A stretch of 64,000 nt of DNA from SVTX01 sp045602385 (GTDB lineage Bacteria > Bacillota > Clostridia > Oscillospirales > CAG-272): positions 1 to 64,000 of the forward strand of contig JAZSBL010000030.1 in the NCBI GenBank assembly GCA_045602385.1. The letters are read 5' to 3'. Below the pieces are notes generated by a model, which ran no database searches, had not been told where the DNA came from, and saw nothing but the letters and a program-made list of their open reading frames with translations. Positions within the stretch are counted from its first letter, which is position 1. The number at the start of each line of letters is the position of its first letter. Position numbers and translations under genes: made by a program. This document shows, piece after piece, positions 59,624 through 64,000 of the stretch.

Positions 59624-61282
59624 TTATTTCTCCTTATAATAAAGCTTAACCATCGAGAAGAACATCCATGTTCTGTATACCAGCACCGCAAGGGCAACCG
59701 ATACCAGCTTGACATAGACATATCCGGATTTTTCGAATAAGAGGAAGAATACCACTCCCGCCGTAAGGAAAGAGACAAGGAACGCGGAAACAGTGGATTT
59801 CATTTCGTTGGCGTTAGAAACCGTGCTTCCAACGCTCGCGTAAAGCTGTGTCTGGGGGTTCATAAGGTCAAGCTGTGCCGAATAGAACATGTGCGCGATG
59901 AAGATAAATGCCACTCCGGCAATCATGTGCGCAATGTCAGCCGCGGGAAGCGGAAGCGTAAGCACAAGCACAGGTGTCGTTGCAAGTATTGCGCAAAGTC
60001 CAAACGTTGTATTGGGCAAGAGCTTTGCAACTATCGGCAAGTTGTAATTCGAGGGAAGCGTCTTTATAAGGTAGCTGCTCTGTCCGTCTCTTGAGAAAAT
60101 ACTTGAGATAGAACAGTTTGCGTTCAATGCGACCAAAAGCATGATAAGCAAATTGAAGGCAATTATCATGTGGTCTCCCATCTCTCTTGTCTTCATAGCA
60201 AGGAATATCTTGTTAAGAAGGAAGATGAGCATCGGGATAGATATAAGAATTCCCACGTTCGCAAATATAGCGTTTGTATTTTTGACCGTAACAAGGAAAT
60301 TGGTGTAAACAGAGGATACGACCTTGTTCTTGACTCTGTTTTTCTTGGGCTTTACAGGCTTCTTGAGGTACTCAAAGGGCGTACTCGCCATCTTGTAAAA
60401 CAGGGGGCGAACGACCAGGAGACCTACACCGAGAATTCCAAGCGTGGAGCCTGCCAGAATAAGAAATCTGAAGAAGGTTCTGTCAAGCGGGAAGTAAATT
60501 GCAAGATCCTTTACCTCACCGAGAAGCATACGGGTAAAGTCGTAAAGATAGCTGAACGTCTGCGCGTATGCGGTAAGGAAGTCCTGAATTTCCCAATATA
60601 TTGAGCTCCATGCCGCAACAAGGTCAATGTTTGCGGGGATCAAGGAGATGGCGAAGAAGAGCGCAGCCGCCGCGCCGACAACGGTCGCAGCCAACGTCGT
60701 GATCTGAAGCCATTTATGCTGTCTGAAAAAGTTTGCTATCCACATTGCGGGAATCGAGAGGATCGCGCCGATCGCAACCGTAAAGAGCGATACCCAGATC
60801 ATGCAGAAGAGCATCCATACGTACGCGCCTGCGGAATATCCGTGGGTGATAAAGTACGCAATGAACATAGGAACGAGGAAAGAGAGATTTCTCTTTATCT
60901 CGAAAATAAAGAATATAACAAGCTTTGAAAGGTACACCTGCAAGGGGGTACACGGAAGCGTGAGGAGAACCGCGTTATCTCTTGCATAGTACATTGATTT
61001 GGTAAGACCTACCGTACAGGATATTACCGAAAGGCCAAGCATTACCGAAAATACAAGTGAAATTACCGTATCGGGAATCGGGAGGCCCTGGAACGAAAAC
61101 AGGCCAAGCGTTTTCGATACAAGCAAGAATGCAATACAAAGACCAGTTACAGCCGCCAATTTTACTACTGCGCCGACTACCGACAGCAGTACAGAGAAAA
61201 ATTTTGAATTTTCTGCCTTAAGGCGCTTGAAGTTCATCTGCTCCTTGAGCTGCATCATTACAAGGATGAACAGACTCTTCAT
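59624..61282 (-). CDS. ABC transporter permease, multi-spanning
   Basis: The 552-residue membrane protein has about twelve hydrophobic segments. The start overlaps the ATPase gene stop as ATGA, which makes it the membrane partner of that ATPase. It resembles large two-repeat ABC-2-type permeases of Firmicutes. A conserved-looking YARDNAVLLTLPCTPLQVYLSK in the first half is repeated as IFSRDGQSSYLIKTLPSNYN in the second half; this internal duplication is typical of such permeases. The substrate is unknown. Confidence 0.85.
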   Translation of the reverse strand: MKSLFILVMMQLKEQMNFKRLKAENSKFFSVLLSVVGAVVKLAAVTGLCIAFLLVSKTLGLFSFQGLPIPDTVISLVFSVMLGLSVISCTVGLTKSMYYARDNAVLLTLPCTPLQVYLSKLVIFFIFEIKRNLSFLVPMFIAYFITHGYSAGAYVWMLFCMIWVSLFTVAIGAILSIPAMWIANFFRQHKWLQITTLAATVVGAAAALFFAISLIPANIDLVAAWSSIYWEIQDFLTAYAQTFSYLYDFTRMLLGEVKDLAIYFPLDRTFFRFLILAGSTLGILGVGLLVVRPLFYKMASTPFEYLKKPVKPKKNRVKNKVVSSVYTNFLVTVKNTNAIFANVGILISIPMLIFLLNKIFLAMKTREMGDHMIIAFNLLIMLLVALNANCSISSIFSRDGQSSYLIKTLPSNYNLPIVAKLLPNTTFGLCAILATTPVLVLTLPLPAADIAHMIAGVAFIFIAHMFYSAQLDLMNPQTQLYASVGSTVSNANEMKSTVSAFLVSFLTAGVVFFLLFEKSGYVYVKLVSVALAVLVYRTWMFFSMVKLYYKEK

Positions 61283-63564
61283 GAATTAGCCTCCTCAGCC
61301 TCATTTTCGGGCTCTTCGTAAGGAACGTGCTCGTCGTTTCCGTCGTAAATAATGTCAAGATAGAACTTTTCAAGCTCTATTCCCTTCTCGTTAAGCTCTT
61401 TCATGGAAGTGAACGCGCGGAGCTGACCCTTCTTGATAATTGCGATCTTGTCACAAAGCTTTTCAACAACGTCAATAATGTGGGAGCTGAAGAATACGAT
61501 ATTACCCTTTGCGGCATGCTCCTTCATGCACTCCTTAACCTCGTGAATACTGGTCGGGTCAAGACCGGTAAGCGGCTCGTCAAGGATCCATACCTTAGGA
61601 TTGTGAACGAGAGCAGACATAATGGTTATCTTCTGCTTCATACCGTGGGAGTAGGTCTTCATCTGGTTGTCAAATGCACCGGTAAGCTGGAAGAGGTCTA
61701 CGTACTTTTCAATGAATGCATCGCGGTCCTCGCGGCTTACCTCAAAGAGGTCTGCTATGTAGTTTATGTATTCTCTACCGGTGAGGTTCTCGTAAAGCGC
61801 GTAATGGTCGGGGACGAACGCGGTGTTCATCTTTGCCGCAACCGACTGCTTCTCTACGTCAAAGCCGCAGATCTCGATATTACCGGATGTTATGGTCTGA
61901 ATTCCAACCATGCTCTTGATAATAGTAGACTTACCCGCGCCGTTGGGGCCCAGGAAGCCGAATATTTCGCCGCCCTTTACTTCAAAGGAAACGTTATTTA
62001 CAGAATAGTGCTTGTTGCTTCCGTATCTCTTGGAGAAGTTACGGAGAACGAGGCTGGGCTCCTCATTACCGCTTATCGATGCGGTCTCGGGCTTTCCGCC
62101 AAGGTATTTCTTAAGATCTTTCTTCATTCTTCTATAATCCCTTTCTCTCTTAGTTCTGTCTTCGTCTGCATCCAGTGCGTTAAACATCATTCCGTAAAGG
62201 AACCATGCCAGCACGGACAACGCCGCGTATACCGCAAAGAATACTACCTGATATACGGGGTAGAAGGTCAGCTCATAGCCGTTGACGGTCACCGTAGCGG
62301 TTAAATCGCGGGTGTTCTCCGCCCAAAGACCAAGCTTTGATACGATAAAATCACTGTTTGTGTAGAAGAAGTCGCATTCTTCGCCGTTTCTTGCGGTAAG
62401 ATATGCGTTGGTGAAAAGCATCGAGCCGTAATAAACGGCAAGCGTTATCATCGCGTATACCCACTGTATGAATTTGGGGCGCTTGAATACCTTAAGCGAA
62501 ATTATAAGCAGCGGCATTCCAAATGCTGCGTAGTGGTTTACCCAGTAGGAAACACGCTCTGTTCCGATTGCATTCCAGTCTACCATCGCGTGGGGGAATA
62601 TCATCGCCATCAACGCGCCGACAACTCCGATAAACAAGCTGAAGTTAAACAATCTCTTCATTTTGAATATCAGACAAAGAGGAATAAGGAACATCGCCGT
62701 GTTACAAAGGTGAAGCGGCCAGTTCTTAAGCTCCGCGAACTGCCAAAGCTCCCATCTGCCTATGTATACCCAAAGGAAAGCCAGGGACATATATATAAGG
62801 ATCATTCTGTTCTTTTCAACAGGATTCCTCTTAAGCAGCAGATATCCAATCAAGGGAAGCGCTATTGCCATATAGAGCATAAATCTGTGCTCGGGCGTAA
62901 CGTCGTAAAGCTTGATCGCAGGGTCAATTCCAACGAAGAAAGCCTGAAGCACGTAGCAAGGCATGATCGCCAGAAGAGCCATGATAAGGCCGTAGAAAAA
63001 GTTTCCAAAATCCTTAAGCTTTACGGGGACCTCAAATCTCTTCTCGGAGATTATGTTGCCCGCAATAATACCAAGTCCCACGGCAATCTCCGCAGCCATT
63101 ATCCAGAGTCTTGCGGATGAAAGCGCGTAAGCCTCTGTGCCGACCGTTCCGATCGCATATGTCTCGAAGCAGACGAGAAGCACAACGAAGAGAGGCAAGC
63201 AGAACAGGTTCACAATTCTGTGCAGCGTTTTGTACTTAAAGAATGCGCTGAGCACCGTAAGCACGATCGCCGCATAAGAGAACCACAAAAGCAATACAGC
63301 AAGAGCGGTCTGCGCCTCATTGAGCTCGCCCGCACTGTTAAAGGGCGACAGAGTATCGTAAAGTCCCTTTAAATTATAAATTGCGGGCTTCAGGTAGAGG
63401 TATCTGAAAAAGGATACCAAAAACAGAGCCGCCGCAAGGGGCTTTTGCACGTACGCAATATTAACCTTAAATCGCTTTAGGATGAACCAAAGTCCTACCA
63501 ACAATAATGCGGCACAAACAGAGCCGGCCGCAAACGTCAAATTAATCACACCCAATAACCTCAC
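61279..63564 (-). CDS. Fusion of YwaF-like membrane domain and ABC ATPase
   Basis: This 761-residue protein has two parts. Residues 1-470 form a multi-spanning membrane region with about twelve segments, of which the second half (LKNWPLHLCNTAMFLIPLCL...VNHYAAFGMPLL) looks like the YwaF/TMEM164-type family. Residues about 500-735 are an ABC ATPase: Walker A FLGPNGAGKST, signature YSHGMKQK, Walker B VWILDEPLTGLDP and H-loop FFSSHI. An acidic tail follows. The frame starts at GTG 63564; a GTG at 63549 has a better GAGG spacing. I do not know this fusion from described transporters. Confidence 0.88.
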   Translation of the reverse strand: MRLLGVINLTFAAGSVCAALLLVGLWFILKRFKVNIAYVQKPLAAALFLVSFFRYLYLKPAIYNLKGLYDTLSPFNSAGELNEAQTALAVLLLWFSYAAIVLTVLSAFFKYKTLHRIVNLFCLPLFVVLLVCFETYAIGTVGTEAYALSSARLWIMAAEIAVGLGIIAGNIISEKRFEVPVKLKDFGNFFYGLIMALLAIMPCYVLQAFFVGIDPAIKLYDVTPEHRFMLYMAIALPLIGYLLLKRNPVEKNRMILIYMSLAFLWVYIGRWELWQFAELKNWPLHLCNTAMFLIPLCLIFKMKRLFNFSLFIGVVGALMAMIFPHAMVDWNAIGTERVSYWVNHYAAFGMPLLIISLKVFKRPKFIQWVYAMITLAVYYGSMLFTNAYLTARNGEECDFFYTNSDFIVSKLGLWAENTRDLTATVTVNGYELTFYPVYQVVFFAVYAALSVLAWFLYGMMFNALDADEDRTKRERDYRRMKKDLKKYLGGKPETASISGNEEPSLVLRNFSKRYGSNKHYSVNNVSFEVKGGEIFGFLGPNGAGKSTIIKSMVGIQTITSGNIEICGFDVEKQSVAAKMNTAFVPDHYALYENLTGREYINYIADLFEVSREDRDAFIEKYVDLFQLTGAFDNQMKTYSHGMKQKITIMSALVHNPKVWILDEPLTGLDPTSIHEVKECMKEHAAKGNIVFFSSHIIDVVEKLCDKIAIIKKGQLRAFTSMKELNEKGIELEKFYLDIIYDGNDEHVPYEEPENEAEEANS

Positions 63565-63620
63565 ATTTTGGATTTTTCGGATAAAATACTGATTAGATTC
63601 ACCATCATTATCACGGTCAA

Positions 63621-63649
63621 ATTATACCCCAAAAATGCTAAAAAGTCAA
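63621..63649 (-). promoter_or_regulatory. Promoter of the ABC/Ig operon
   Basis: On the minus strand TTGACT (63644-63649), 17 bases, TATAAT (63621-63626). The rest of 63565-64000 is AT-rich with no supported gene or strong hairpin. Confidence 0.8.
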
Positions 63650-64000
63650 CATTTTCGAAAACCGTTCGATATTATCGCTAAAATGCCACCCTTGTTTTGA
63701 CGTGTTTTTGTTTATTTTGCCAATTGACTTTTATTCGTGTACACATTTCGTTAATATGTATTTTTACAATCGACTAATTTAATACACATTTTCCACTTGT
63801 TTCTTTCAAAAACCGCCCAAAATAATTGTAATAAATGGTAATTAATGTAATTTAGAGCCATTTTTGAAGCAGTTTTTTACATTTTTTGGAAAATGTATCT
63901 TTTGCCTCATCTGTAAAGTTATGTTAAGTAAAAATTAAGTCTGATGAAACTTATGTTCGATGACTTTGCAAACCTATTTATATATAATATAAATAGTTCA

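Noticed and set aside
61327..62304. 325-residue plus-strand frame opposite the ABC fusion gene
   Set aside because: Antisense to the conserved ATPase domain; composition is a mirror of that gene.
63650..64000. Possible gene or RNA in the AT-rich end of the window
   Set aside because: No reading frame of useful length, no stable hairpin and no RNA family pattern seen; the region is cut by the window end.

Overview
The window is low-to-mid GC bacterial chromosomal DNA of Firmicutes, class Clostridia type, most likely from an anaerobic gut bacterium. The supporting signs are AAAGGAG ribosome binding sites, near-consensus sigma-A promoters, BspA-like leucine-rich-repeat lipoproteins, an Re-type citrate synthase and a complete glycyl-radical microcompartment operon. 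I see no tRNA, rRNA, CRISPR array or insertion sequence, and I cannot name the species.

Layout. (1) 1-5020: a repeat-rich intergenic region, then a MarR regulator with its promoter and operator and a heterodimeric multidrug ABC exporter. (2) 5036-8536, minus strand: an alpha/beta hydrolase, a small lipoprotein and metG. (3) 9055-24796, plus strand: a long glycyl radical enzyme microcompartment (GRM) operon. In order it holds acetate kinase, an encapsulated class II aldolase, CoA-acylating aldehyde dehydrogenase, an encapsulated zinc alcohol dehydrogenase, four BMC-H shell proteins (two almost identical), PduL, a BMC-P vertex protein, PduS-like and PduT-like redox proteins, a B12-independent propanediol dehydratase, its radical-SAM activase, a lipoprotein, a PduU/EutS-type shell protein, an EutP/PduV-type GTPase, a ParA-type ATPase and a Lys/Ala-rich disordered protein. 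(4) 25131-27616: an ArsR / HMA / P1B-ATPase zinc-cadmium efflux operon. (5) 27658-34441, minus strand: housekeeping and surface genes and a P2-type calcium ATPase. (6) 34629-42761: Fe-alcohol dehydrogenase, a CDF manganese-type exporter, comM, an LRR lipoprotein, nrnA, rbfA, an unknown gene and a lipase. (7) 42883-48101, minus strand: Re-citrate synthase, GntR, aconitase and isocitrate dehydrogenase, the oxidative TCA arm leading to 2-oxoglutarate. (8) 48429-53229: an SDR, a GltS-type symporter and an OB/Ig-like lipoprotein. (9) 53280-54304: a threonine aldolase broken by one missing base. (10) 54465-63564, minus strand: an ABC-type operon with a YwaF-like/ATPase fusion, a permease, a small anchored protein and a 1534-residue Ig-repeat lipoprotein.

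How the GRM probably works (inference from families): a deoxyketose 1-phosphate from fucose or rhamnose is split to DHAP and lactaldehyde. Lactaldehyde is reduced to 1,2-propanediol, dehydrated to propionaldehyde by the glycyl radical enzyme, then oxidised to propionyl-CoA, propionyl-phosphate and finally propionate with ATP made by AckA. The sugar isomerase and kinase are not in the window. The three final genes (EutP/PduV-like GTPase, ParA ATPase, Lys-rich protein) look like a module that positions or segregates the compartment, in the manner of carboxysome McdA/McdB; this is the most interesting candidate system here. A second strong signal is a family of structured intergenic repeats (at 146-228, 315-481 and 18451-18607) whose hairpin stems covary between copies.
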